The position numbers and the translations under genes were made by a program. From positions 1,180,501-1,244,500 of the forward strand of contig OY987269.1 of the NCBI GenBank assembly GCA_963920665.1: DNA of 64,000 nucleotides. The letters run 5' to 3'. Below the pieces are notes generated by a model. It saw only the letters and a list, made by a program, of their open reading frames with translations. It was not told the origin of the DNA and searched no databases. Shown one piece after another: positions 34,678-46,900 of this stretch (position 1 is its first letter; the number at the start of each line of letters is the position of its first letter). Origin of the DNA: Straminergon stramineum. Lineage: Eukaryota > Streptophyta > Bryopsida > Hypnales > Calliergonaceae.

Positions 34678-37569
34678 CAACACTACAACAAAACAAGTGA
34701 TTTATAACTATGAAAATGGGTGATTGCAAGAAACACCTGCCAATTTTGTTGTGTTTTGATTTTGGAATGCTATAACTTTTGAATTATGAATCCAATATCA
34801 AAAAATCTATTTCTAGATATCTCTCTTGTTCTTGTATCCATTAGTTTTCAGAAATTTTAAAAAATCATTTTATATTTAAAAGTCAATTTTGTTAATTTAT
34901 CACACTTTGATTTTTAGGGGGGTTTTATACTATTGAGTGGTTTAAATTAGTGATTTTCAACTAAAATTTCTATGGTATATTAGTTTAGTAGGCATACATG
35001 TGTCCACAAAAGGGAATCTAAAAATTCATTATTTTATATCCTCCGCAATTGTGCAAATAAGGCCATATTTGTTATATTGAGACTTTTTGCAGATTTTGAG
35101 ACATAATGCTAGTTACTAGAAAATTCATTTAAAAAATTAGGAATTGAAACCAAAAATAAATAACGCTCAAATAGTGATCCTATAATGAAATTCTAAAAGT
35201 TGGTGTTGTAACCTATTTATAAAAAAATACCAATATAGAGATAAAACGGTTTATCCTCGAGTTGAGGATAAAATTGAGAGTGCAAAAGGTCTCAATATAA
35301 TGAATATGGCCTTAAATAGGCCTCTCTTGTGTACGCAATTCTAAACGCTAGAGATAGTTTTGAACTCATTTTTTTGCCAAAATCTCATCATCAAGAAGTC
35401 CTCCCAAATGGACAATTTTTAGTTTTGTTGAAAATTGTTTTTCCTATTTTCTACAAATTAAAACATCAAAGTGACCCTAAGACAAACATTAAAACCTTAA
35501 AACAGAAAATCCCAAATGACCCTGACACATACTCTGAAAGGTTTGAGCAACCTCCTAGGCCTAACTCTACCCAAAATTAGCAATCACGGCACCAAATGGG
35601 TTAAATTGGGGCCTTAAAAATTAATTCTCAATATACCAAAACCCTAGCTCAATCCATACATTTTGACACCAATTTACTAGAAAATTCAATTTTTCTATTT
35701 ATTTGATTGACTTTTTTGTTGATTTTTGTCCAAATCAACAAATTTCTATCCAAATAAACAAAAAAGTGAATCAAATCAACGTGACCAAATCAAGAGAAGA
35801 ACTAAATTTTATAGTAGTGCAAGCACCTCTTTAAGTCCCTAGATCTAATTCTACAACATTCACACCTTCATTGTAAGGAATTTGAACATTTTTTCTATTC
35901 TCATTTCATCATTCAAACATCCAAATCCTAATTCGAACCCAATTTAGATAGCACTTTTGCACTTACCCTAAAATCCTAAAAAATAAACTCCCTCATTATG
36001 CACTCACAATCACACAAATATCCTAAATTCAACATGCATTGTACCTCATTCATCATACAAACACATGCAAATTGCAAAGATGCAAATATTTTGTAATTAT
36101 TATTACAATTAAAATTCAGCTAGTTGACAACAACAAAAAATGCAAAATAAGACAAAAGTCACTGCAACTTGTCACAACATGCCTCCTCACACTAATTTGA
36201 TTGCCCCATCTTTGTCCTTGCTCCGATTTGGGTGAGCCATATCATTTCAGAAAGCCAAATTTTTCATCTTCATCCTCCCTAAAATTTAGGTCATTTGAAT
36301 GTGCTAGTCTCTTGCAATCACTCACCAAAGTCAGTAGTCTTCTTTTGTGGTGGTAGTTGACCACCTCGTACTAAATCAGTCTCCCTAACCTCATTCTCAA
36401 TCCGAATTAGATGAGCCATAACTTTTCAGAAAGCTAACTTCAAGGCTTTCCATCCCTATAAAATTTTGCTCCATCCAATTTTCTACGTTCTTGCAATCAG
36501 CTGTTGAATTTGGTAGTCCAATCTCACTCAAAACCTTCCCTTCATTTTCAAATCAATTTTCCATCTAACCTTAAAAACTCTACTTTTCATCCCTTCTTTT
36601 CCATAAAAAGGTGAAAACCTACTCGACAAATTATCCTACATAGCTCCCTCTCTTTATCCTTAACACTTCACACTTGAAACACTCACAAAATACACTCACA
36701 AATACTCACACTTCCTAAAACACACATGCACATAAAGTGAGAAAAAAATTAGAAGGACAGAGCTCCAAAACCTCATTTTTTCCTACATCAACTTTTCTAA
36801 TAAACTAATGTTCATCACTACTTTCATCCACCCCTACTTTACTATTAATTCTCTAAAGTAGTGTAAATCATGCCAACTTAGTGCAAATCGAGTTAAATTA
36901 TTGTAATAGCTCTAATTTAATGTAAACTTTGTCAATTTAGTGTAGACTTTGCCAATTTGCTGTAATACCCCCCTAAAGTTTTGTTTTTTGCCCAATTTAG
37001 TGATTCTACCACTATTTTAGTGTTCTAATAGTAGTTTTCAATTTCCTAACTTCTTTTGTGTTTTTCAAACTTATTCTTTTTTGTGTTTTTTCATTTATTT
37101 TTAGTTTTATTTCCTACTTCTAGTCTTTTGTTTTCATTATGATTTTGCACTTTTGGTTTTCATTTTGTCATCATTTTAGCATTAGCCTAATTTGGTTACT
37201 CTACCAAATCTTGCTTAACATCTTTTTAATTTTAAATCCCTATTTTTTCCATAGAATTTCTTCTAATTTTCTCCCAATTGCATTTTCTAGCATCTTGCCT
37301 TAGCCTCTTGAAGTTCCCATTGCTATCTAGCAGAAAACTCCCTAATTGATGGTTGCAGCTTAATTTGGAGTACTAACACTTCTGAACTTGCAAATTGAAG
37401 TAATTTATCTATATTTTTGATTTTCTAAAAGGTGAACCAATATGGTGGTTCACAAAAGCCCATGCCTTGCTTTGTGCATAAAGCTTTTTATAGTATTAAG
37501 AACACAATATGTCAAACTGCTACAATGCCTTTGCCCTCCTTTGTGCATAAAATACACTGAATTTTGGAA
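34678..37569. other. AT-rich intergenic DNA with a dispersed-repeat fragment
   Basis: Right after the gap is CACTACAACAAAACAAG, like a CACTA-type end, whose partner may lie in the gap. Bases 34716-34737 recur as a perfect inverted copy at 42375-42396. Around 36880-36970 a short phrase 'AATTTAGTGTA' recurs. At 37440-37560 'CTTTGTGCATAAA' blocks resemble 37905-38000. No gene seen. Confidence 0.4.
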
Positions 37570-37880
37570 TTATTTATAGATTAAAAAGTTAAAGAATTGC
37601 TCTAATTTTTATTTTGGATGTGGCAATGGCACATGGCATACTAGTAACCTTAAATTAGATTGTGTTTTTTTTTATTTGATACAATGAGATCTAAGAAATC
37701 TTGAGTCCTTGAGCAGTGCTCATGCTACCATTGGAAAGCTTTTTGTAAGGAGGTGTGCATGGACTTTGTTTCATGGCATTTGGACCTAAGCTGTGAAAGT
37801 TATTGAATTTCAGAGTTTTTATGAATTAGAAAATTGAATTAAATTATTTTTTATTTTGAAAAAACATAACTTTCACATTG
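37570..37880 (+). repeat. CTAG-terminated ~250-bp repeat, copy d
   Basis: The tail of one unit ends TGTGGCAATGGCACA then TGGCATACTAG (CTAG at 37641-37644). It is followed by most of a second unit with AACCTTAAATTAG, CAATGAGATCTAAG, CTACCATTGGAAAGC and GGAGGTGTGCATGG. Confidence 0.6.
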
Positions 37881-39972
37881 CATGTCTAAACTCCCTAAAA
37901 CAAAGTTCTTGCACTCCTTTGTGCATAAAGCTTTCTATTCATACCAAGAATGCAACCTCTCACACTAGAACAAAACCTTACACTTTTTTATGCATAAAAG
38001 ATGTTGAATTTCAATTTTTTTACAAGACTGTCAAAGAAAGGTGACGCTCGACGTGGGGATCCAACCAAAGTGTTGCGCCCTTTGTGCAATGCAGACATCG
38101 CCTTGCAGGGCAACAATGGAGAGGGCATAGCTTGGCTCCTGGGTATGTCGTCATAGCACAAAATCCTCACTACTTTTTTCTCCTCTTTGGGCAACTTCAG
38201 AAAATTTTGAGGTTCTGATTTGTCACTAGACGTGATCTTGTTGCTTCCGAGAAATTTGGAATAATTTTGGAGCAAATCACTTTGAAGCAATTTGGTACAC
38301 TGTTGTCGAATTTAGGTTAGAGTTTACTAAGGGGTTGGTCAATTTATTTTTTTTCCAAGGTTTGGTATTGCAATTGCAAGAGCATCAAGTGATTAGGGTT
38401 TGATGGCATCAAGTTGTCATTCTCTCATCTGAGGGGTGAGCTTCTTTGCATTATTCTCTATGATTTGATTTTGAATTCTGGTGTCAATTAGGATTTTGTA
38501 ATCAGATTCTGAAATATTGTGTCTTTGCTTTCATTTCTTATGATTTAGTTAGCTTGATTGGACGAGACCATTAGTATGATTTTAGTTAAATGTCAAGAGT
38601 TGAAGATCAACATTGTGTAATGGTTGCTCATTGTCATTGTGTAGAGAATCCTATTGAGTTGATAGGTCCAAAAGATTTTGTCCCAATTTCACAATGCCCC
38701 ATTTCTAATAATGGAAAAGTGTAGTCTGCAAGTTTGTAGCTTTTGTTGGAATTAAGGATTTTAATTCTAAATGTTGAAAAAGTAGGAAGGAAAGACTTTG
38801 ATGCGTTCTCTGTCAAATTGATCGTCAAGGCAGGAGAGTAATGCCTCTTTGCAGGTGCTTATTGGCTATTTGCACGATGGATTCAAGAGTGAAGCTTTAT
38901 TGTGCACCATTTTGCAACTACACACGTGATTGGGTGGAGGTTTGCCAACTTCCATTTGGTTAAGGGTGGAGAGAGGACAAACCTGCACAATGTGTTTTTT
39001 TCATTTGTGCAAGATATTCATTTGATAAGGTGAGTACTAGGACAATGTAGTGGCAAAGGAGAAATATCTCAGACTGTCCTAATTGTAGCAAATTCGCAAA
39101 GATTGGCAATTGGCATTCCAAACTCAACAACCTGACAAAGTTGATTTTGTGATGAAGAGCAGCACTAAGCCGAATGAATCTCCAAGGAAGGTTGATTGAT
39201 TAAGAGGAGGGAGGAGAGAGGGGTTCCAGAAAAAGAGGATAAAGAGATGGCAGGAAACAAGGGAAGAAGCCGCAGTTAAGGCATGCTTAGCATGTTTCAC
39301 TTTGAAATTGTTGTTTTCAATTCATGTGCTTCTTTACTTTAAATCTAATATTATGTAGGGTTAATCAACGGTACTTAGGGCATATTTCTGTTGAGATGCT
39401 TTTCCTCGGGTTTTGTTTCATGTCCTTGTATTCTTCCCACATCCAATTACACTCGGAGCTACATCTAACATCCACTAATACTCAGGAACAACATCATACG
39501 ATACTATCAATGAAATGTAGCGAGTGGTATCTTTTCATACGTATTTTCAATTAACAGTTTTCTATTTAAACCTAATTTTTTATTACCATTTTGATTCTGT
39601 GTTTTATTGCCCATGCCAATGTGTAAGGCAGAGGGTATATAAAATGCCATCATGGTTTTTATTTCTGCCAAAGTTTCTTTGGAATTTACACACTTGTCCT
39701 TGAATTTACTTTTGCTACATAAGTAGTCTCTTTTGAATAGAATATTAAGTTAACATGTGTAGTGAAGGTGCATTCTAAGCATTTATCTTGGTGGAATTAA
39801 AATGCATGCCACTTTTAGAGCTCTCTACTCTAATCATTTTGGAATTATGTTCGCTATTATATGATGATAGTTCTAACCCTTTATGGTTACAAATATTGCA
39901 CATGGGTGAGAATTCTAGACTGAAATGTTACAAATTTGAGTGACTTCAGATTGGAAATGAAGACATTGTGTT
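37881..39972. other. Intergenic, no gene recognised
   Basis: Mixed AT-rich sequence. Bases 37905-38000 repeat 'CCTTTGTGCATAAA' phrases seen near 37465-37550. A purine-rich patch lies at 39190-39265. No supported exon upstream of the uS5 fragment. Confidence 0.4.
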
Positions 39973-40173
39973 TGTGTAGTTCGATCTCCTAATTGGAACT
40001 ATGGTGTGCAAGCCACATTCAAGTGTCTTCTAAAGACCTATGGTTTCTTGCCCCCTGATCTTTGGAGGGAAACCTACTTCTCTAAGTCTCCATTCCAGAA
40101 ATTCATTGACTTCCTTGCTAAGCCTCACAAGATTAGCGTTGTGGGAGATGTAGAGAAGACCCCAATGTATTGA
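39973..40173 (+). pseudogene. C-terminal fragment of cytosolic ribosomal protein uS5 (RPS2)
   Basis: The frame ending at the TGA at 40171-40173 reads [12 protein letters not shown], then [16 protein letters not shown], then FLAKPHK and VVGDVEKT. This matches the C-terminal end of eukaryotic 40S protein S2/uS5, which normally reads KTYGFLTPDLW and FSKSPFQE here. Only about 55 residues are recognisable; the RNA-binding core that should precede them is absent. The frame runs open upstream to about 39973 without clear similarity. Probably a truncated gene copy captured in repeat DNA; a last exon of a gene with distant upstream exons is possible, but none was found within 2 kb. Confidence 0.65.
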
Positions 40174-41215
40174 GAGTACTCCTAGATATTACTATTTGTG
40201 CGGGATTGTTGTCTTTATAGGAATGCCTTTCCCTATGGACGTGGCATATTTTGGAAAGTAAAGCCATAGTTTTTAAATAGTTTTTGTCATTTCCATTAAA
40301 ATATATTCAACAACTCTCTAATTACTTGTGTGCGTATATAAAGAGTCCAGAGCGGCACTCCTACTGGGATTACAAGTCATATTTTGTAGTGGCCTATCTC
40401 AACAGTTCCAATGTGTAGTTATGTTTTTTAATGAGTTCCTTGTTGATTTATTATCAGTTTCAGCCTATACATGGCCTTCATGTAACACTTGCGTGTATAC
40501 GTACCCTTTTTTTTTATCGGTGGTTGTTCTAGGTCTCAATTCGAATTTTGTCCTCATTGAAAGTATGTTTAGGAAAGAGGTTATATTTCTTAAAGTTTGC
40601 TCTCAGTTATTATAACTTGTTTGGAGACATAAGTCTTTATAGTGTTGAAAATCAACAGTTCCATGGATTTACTAGTGTTTTTCTTGGGATTTATTGTGTG
40701 TTTTGGATCATGTTTTAAATTTGATGGCTTCTTTTTTTGATTAATCTGCTTGTATATTACTTTAGGGTTTCCCTCTCAAGTCATAGTGAGAGCCTGTGGG
40801 TGAAATGGTTGGAACGTGATACCTAAAAAGTATAGAGAATATTTTAGATACATCAGTTTCTGGACCTAATGACCATGGATTGAATTTTAGGAATTTCTTA
40901 AATATCAAATTAGAGTATAAATTAGACTTGATAAGCTTCATTTCAGCAGTGGGATTCAATGTGATAAATACCAGTAAAGATCCCATTAGCACCTCTCCAA
41001 TCAAAAAATTATTGAGTGTCATGTACTTTTGAAGCTTTGTGCTTCTTGGGAAATTCTACTATGATTCAAAATTAAAGCAATATTGTTTATTCTTGTAATG
41101 GGTGTCTACAGATGATCTTGCCATGCTAATGGTTGTAAACTTTGGAAAATCCAAAGTCACTGAACTTGGACAATTCAAGTCCAATGAATCAGTAAAGTTG
41201 AGGCCATATGATCAT
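40174..41215. other. Intergenic, no gene recognised
   Basis: AT-rich DNA, no supported feature. Confidence 0.5.
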
Positions 41216-41490
41216 GAAGTATGTTTGATGAGTTATGTTTATGGACTAGGTAATTGCAAAGCAAACCAAGTTATCAAAAATAATCACCAATTAGGACCTA
41301 CCAAGCAATGGGCGGTGAGGTCATGAATTATGTTTGATGAGTTATTGTATGTTTATAGACTAGGTAATTGCAAAGTAGTCCAAGTTATCAAAAATAATTG
41401 TTGGCTAGGACCTACCAAGCCACGGGCAACAAGGTTGGTATTGATCAGTGATTATTTTTGATGACTTGGCCTACTTTGCAATTACTAGAC
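41216..41490. repeat. ~110-bp direct repeat followed by an inverted partial copy
   Basis: The unit with ATGTTTGATGAGTTATG, GACTAGGTAATTGCAAAG and AGGACCTACCAAGC begins at 41221 and again at 41330. At 41448-41490 the segment TGATTATTTTTGATGAC and TACTTTGCAATTACTAG is the inverse of part of the unit, so the last unit can fold back. Confidence 0.7.
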
Positions 41491-42719
41491 ATAATGTCAA
41501 TGTAGGAGGAGTTGAGCCATTTGGCTTCTTTGATTGCTTAACCAATCGAAACATGCCACAACGGTGAAGGTCTCTTGCATTTAGATTACATTAGGTAGTT
41601 CCACACTCACTATGTTAATATCGGTTGGTGGTGGAGATTTCTCTCAAATTCCTCTCACTACCACCAATGAAATTTCTACTTGATACCCACTAGTCCTATT
41701 TTGTGTCACACAATGTGTGCTGATTAGTTTTTTGCCTATAACTTTTGTGTTTTGGCTCGAAATGACTCAAGATTTATAGGGAAGGTACTCGTAACTATCA
41801 TATACCTTCCCTGATTTTTTCATAATTTCCAAAAATAATTAACTATCCAAAAATAGACCCCAATTCAATGTCACAGATTCCAATTTGGAAGTTTTTAGTA
41901 CTATTTAGAACCCCAAAAAATAGATTTTGAGCTGAAATTTGGAAGAGATGGTCTTCTATTGGACTTGTAGCTATTCAAAGAAGGAATTTTAAAAATAGTT
42001 AATTTTTTGTGGTGTAGAAGTCTACAAAGTGAGCTTCTTTTTGCTTGCATTTTGTAACATATAAAATATTGTTTTGGTGGTTTTTTTGGTGAATGACCAT
42101 CTCCATAAGGTTGTTGCAAATGTAAATTTTTTTATTTTGTGTATTTACTTATTTTTACTATTTTTCCTTAATTAAAACATCAAGATATATATTTTCTTGA
42201 GACTTAGCACTTTTCTAGTTCTCCTACTTAGAGAATTTTTCTATGCAATTCCTTCCATGGGGTCCTTCATCTTATAGGTATATATATTAGTCATATTTTT
42301 TTAATTTAAAAAAATCAATTTTCTAATTTTAAAGTGCTCCCCAAAAAATCAGTAGAATGCAACAAAATCGACAAGTGTTTCTTGCAATCACCCATTTACA
42401 CAAGCCAAGCATTGAGCATTATCAATCTTAATCTGCCTCTCTTTAACCAATTAAAACATGCCACAATGGCAAAACTCTCTTGCATTGATATTATGAGATG
42501 TGAATTCAGCTAGAAAAAGGACAATGTTCTAAATTCAACCCATTCAAAATCTACAACTTCTACTTACATTGAACAACAACCTACATATGGAACAAGGCTA
42601 CACCACTTGATAGTTTGCATTGTTGCATCTATATAGCTATTTTCAATGTTTTAGAGATAAGGAATATTAATAATAAAAAATTAATCTTTACAATAGATCT
42701 GACTTTCTTCAATATATGA
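41491..42719. other. Intergenic with dispersed-repeat fragment
   Basis: AT-rich. The end near 42340-42396 is an inverted copy of sequence at 34716-34760 (22 bases perfect, then similar). No gene seen. Confidence 0.4.
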
Positions 42720-43087
42720 TTTTGTAGATGATTCTCTAGGGCCCACATGTCTTGTTACAAATTTAAAAAAATAGAAAACTATTATTGCTTTCATTTTGGT
42801 TGTGGCAACAACACATGGTACACTAGTCCACACCTTAAATTAGGCTATTTGCTTTGTTTGTTTGTTACATTGAGATCTCCCAAACTACATGTCCCTTGAT
42901 CATGCTCTTTGTACCATCAGAAAGCCCTTGCCAAGGAGGGGTGCATGGGTTTCGATTTGTGATGTTTGCACCTGCTATGTGCAAGATATTGAATTTTGAA
43001 ATTTTTATGAATTAAAAAAAATTAGAAAGTTACTATTACTTTTACTTTTATTTTGGCTGTGGCGACGTTTGGCCCAGGGCACACTAG
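42720..43087 (+). repeat. CTAG-terminated ~250-bp repeat, copy e (1.5 units)
   Basis: The best-preserved copy. A partial unit ends CACTAG at 42836. It is followed at once by a full 251-bp unit that starts TCCACACCTTAAATTAGG (42837), contains TTACATTGAGATCTCC, TACCATCAGAAAGCCC and AAGGAGGGGTGCATGG, and ends with the imperfect stem CTGTGGC...GCCCAG and GGGCACACTAG (CTAG 43084-43087). A TC start, CTAG end and subterminal hairpin are Helitron-like traits, but no replicase is visible. Confidence 0.65.
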
Positions 43088-43910
43088 TAGGTTTGAAATT
43101 ATGGCATGTCCATTTTAGTGCGCAAGGTGGAGCTCTTCTGCAGAAGGTCGAGTCTTTGTTGCTGCTAACTTAAGTTCACTGAAACTCATCATTCTGTGTG
43201 TGCACTCCGTCACTCATTCATTCAGTTCGAGTCGTTCTCAGTCTGTCCAGGATGGAAGTCTGTCCATCCTTCTGACTTTCCGAGCAACCCGACAGTGTCG
43301 CTCCTCCGTCCCGTCCCCCCCTCGCTCTCTGATGCCCTCCCTGCTTGCTCTCTCCCTCCCCCCACACCCCCTCTCCTCTCCTCATTCATTCTGTGCATCT
43401 CTCTTAAGTTCGTTACTTTCCTCCTGCGCCCCTCCCTCCCTCCCTCCCTCGATTGACTGTCCTTTCTCCGTTGTTGGTTCGTTCGTTGCTTGCTCCTCTT
43501 TCTTTCTGGATCTTCTTCTGCAGCTTCACCCCTCCCCGCTTCCTCCCTCCCTCCTCTTTCATTGCTGCCTCCCTCCTTGCCCTTCTCTTTGGCACTTCTT
43601 CTGTCCTTCGTCGCCATTGCCCCCCCCCCCCCCCCCCCGTCCCTCTTCTCTCCCACCTCTCTCATCCGTCTTGTTCTAGATCCCGTTCTTCCTAACCCCT
43701 GTCGATTGCTCCGCATCTAGACCCCCTGCCGTTGCAGTTCGTTTCCACAGATTTTCCCGGGCTCCCTTCTATGGAGTTTGCAACGCCTTCTATCGATGTA
43801 GCATTTAGGACTTCTTCTGGTGGAGCATAAACTTGCAACACTAGCTCTGCTGTGCTCAGGGGCCACGCCTGGCAGCGACCAGGAGGAGGGAACACCTTGG
43901 ATCTGCCGAA
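43088..43910 (+). promoter_or_regulatory. Upstream region and 5' leader of the sugar-nucleotide transporter
   Basis: Composition changes sharply from the AT-rich repeat to C/T-rich DNA. 43260-43680 is dominated by CCCTCC and CTCTC runs, a common plant core-promoter and leader feature, and includes 19 consecutive C at 43620-43638. No TATA box is evident. A 19-codon upstream open frame lies at 43771-43830. Confidence 0.5.
43771..43830 (+). CDS. Upstream open reading frame, 19 codons
   Basis: An ATG at 43771 opens a short frame closed by TAA at 43828-43830, 80 bases before the main ATG. If transcription starts upstream of it, ribosomes would meet it first and it could lower main-frame translation. 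The peptide is not recognisable, and whether it is in the mRNA is unknown. Confidence 0.3.
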   Translation: MEFATPSIDVAFRTSSGGA

Positions 43911-46900
43911 ATGAATGGAGTGGTGGAATGTAAGACGTGCGGGTCAAAGGCGAGGCCAGTTTCGGTGGCCTATGATAGACAACGTAGCAGTAAACAATCA
44001 AACTGGAGGGCGCGCAATGTGCTTCTCGTCCTTGGCGACTGTACTCTTATTGCCCTCCAGGTACGTCCGTAGATCTATTTCAGGGGGTTGCGTGCCAGGG
44101 TTAGACTATACATTAGAGAGACGGAATTACTCACTCTGATCGTAATTCAAGTTCGGCGGACCCAGCGGATACCTCCTCAATGCAGACTTCTTCGATCTAC
44201 GTTTTCGTTACGCGAGCATACCTAATCCCAACTGTTGTTCTGCTCTATGAGGTTCGTAGGGTTGTTGAGGACTGTCTGAGCGCAGAGTCCGATCTGCTGT
44301 CACTCGTGGTGAATACTAGACTAACCAGCCCGCAATTCCTTGACATCACGGATCCCGGCGAAGATCTTGTACCAGTTACATCTGAGAGGTTTCAATTCGC
44401 ATCAAGTCATTAGTTTGCTTAGGCTTCCCTTCGATCGTAGAGTAACCCTAATATCAGGTAGGCAGGGAGTGTTTAACGTAAACAGCGAACTGCTTTACTT
44501 ACATCGTTCTCTTTTCTGAAGGCCATCAAAGATATGTATTCCTGCGGGATAACCTAAAAGCGGAACGGGAGACGAGTAAAGTAAATTAAAGAAAACATCT
44601 GCTATCTGGAGTTATCTTCGTAGAGTTTCGTCCGATTGTATACTGGTTTCCTATTTTCCAATGCAGAAACTCAAATTTGTTTCTCGTTTTGAGGCTAGAG
44701 TCGAGTATGGGAGCGTGCAAAGAAAATTTTCCTTGCTAGTCTTGAACGACAGGGATGACGATTTTCTTGAGGTTACTGTTGTCTCAATTCAGCTGATATA
44801 TGACGGTGCTCTTAAAGATGCTGGCATGTCAGCTCGTTTAGATGGCCTATTTCTTGCCTTGCCATTTCTTTGTTCAATATCCGTTTCCAATATACGGTCT
44901 GGATCCAAGGGGGAGAGGTTCCATTCGATTGGGAATTCGTGTTCCTGTAGTTGATTGAGTTTTTTGACAGATCATATTTCCGGATGGTTGCTCCGATGTT
45001 TCAATATTCAAAGTTACCGTTTTATATGTAACTACCCCCTGAACGATCGCGCTGGTTCACCGATTTGCCTTGTATTTCAATGGCTAAGTAGTATATCGAG
45101 TTTCCTTATGTCTCGAGCATCATGCAGAGTGCGATGATTCTTTTAAGAATCTCCCGTGCACTCGGTTCGCTTCTCTTTATCTCTAAGTTTGTCGTTATAT
45201 CACGCTTCTTCCTTCTGCAGGACGATTTCAGTTATTCGTAAGCCTACTATCTAATAACTTATATTGTGCTGTTGTTTTGTCTAGCCAATATTGGTGTACA
45301 TATCGAAAGTGGACGGAAAGTTTCTCTTCAGTCCAGTGAGCGTGAACTTTCTTACAGAATTCATGAAAGTGGTATTTGCCATTGGCATGTTACTATGGCA
45401 GGTGATTACGTTCTGTGACATTCGTTGAGTACGTGCTTTGTTTGTAGGCTAGCTAACGTAGTATTATGATTATATCTTAAACGAGTTAGTTTAATATTTG
45501 ACTTTTTATGTGAGTAAAATTTTATGAAAAGGGCGTAATGCCCAGGAAAGTATTACATCCGTTTAAAGCCTTTCTCGTCGAATAAACACTCCGTATGCTG
45601 AGGCGTGTTTGAGCCTGCTGCCATGAGCACACGTAAACTGCGTTCTTTTGCATTCGCAGGCACGTCAACAACGACCAACAGAGCTGTCGTTGCTCTCTCC
45701 ACATGTCATTTTGACGGTATGTTCTTCGTGTTCCTCAAGTTGTCTTACCTCAATGGAGGAAGTTATCATACCTCTATCAGTGTCTTCTTGTCTTTCACTA
45801 GTGCATGAGTCTCCTCTTGCGTGTGTGTGGACTTTGCTAAGGAGCTTCTATCTGTTTTCCCATAACTTCTTTCGAAAGTTTTCATAACATTCCTGTGTCA
45901 TGGGACTATGGGAGCAACTCCTGTCGTGTTAATTTCAGTCATATCCGACCACTTTTGAATGTAAGCTGTTTTACTGTATCAAAATATTTTCTGAGTTGTG
46001 CAACAAACATGTCTTCGAATGCAGGCTGCAAGAAAGAATTATCTGCTAGCTGTTCCTGCATGTTTGTACGCCATCAACAATTATTTGAAATTTATCATGC
46101 AGGTACATGTTATGTCAAGTATCAATTAATTTGAACTTACCAGAAGCTGTCTGCATGTCTTTTACAAGGTGTAGCCATTGAAATCTTTTAATACATGTAG
46201 CAAGGTGTATAAGGATTTCGTGTTGAGAGTTTGAAGAAGCTGAAGGTGAAATTCATCCGGGTGTTGTGCAGTTATACTTTAATCCTGCAACCGTGAAGAT
46301 GTTGAGTAATTTAAAGGTGAGTAGTATTTGTGTGTCTCTTAGAGCGTCTTGGAGTGCTGCACTTGTGTTTCTTTATTGACGTGTACATTATGTATCTTTA
46401 TACACTTCATATAGCTTAGATTATGAAATGTATTACTTTGACAAATATCACCGCTATGTATTGCTTATACAAGGTGAAATATACACTTAGCTGAAATTCA
46501 TATTCAATTCCAATATCAAGATTGATGAATTTTATATGTCTATTTCATATGATGCACTATTGTCAGTCCGATCTATATATCAGTGGTTTAACGATAGTGG
46601 CACCTCCACCTGCAAGAAGTACACTGTATTTCAAAGTTCATTGTGTTCCAGATTTTGTCAATTGCGGATGACTGGGTTTCTTATGCAATACATATGTCAG
46701 GAAATTATTGATATGTTCGACCTCATCTGAAAATGTCTTCGGTGTCACCAGGTTTTGGTAATTGCTCTCCTGTTGAAGGCAGTCATGAAACGACGGTTTA
46801 CTGTCATGCAGGTGACTTTTTTTACTTTCCTGTGAAGTCCTTTTATGTTATTTATCAATTTATCAATTTAATTGTTTGCTTCAGCCTTATTATCATATAG

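Noticed and set aside
43453..43720. Several overlapping frames in C/T-rich DNA
   Set aside because: Products of the CCCTCC/CTCTC composition of the leader; proline- and serine-only sequences without starts in context.
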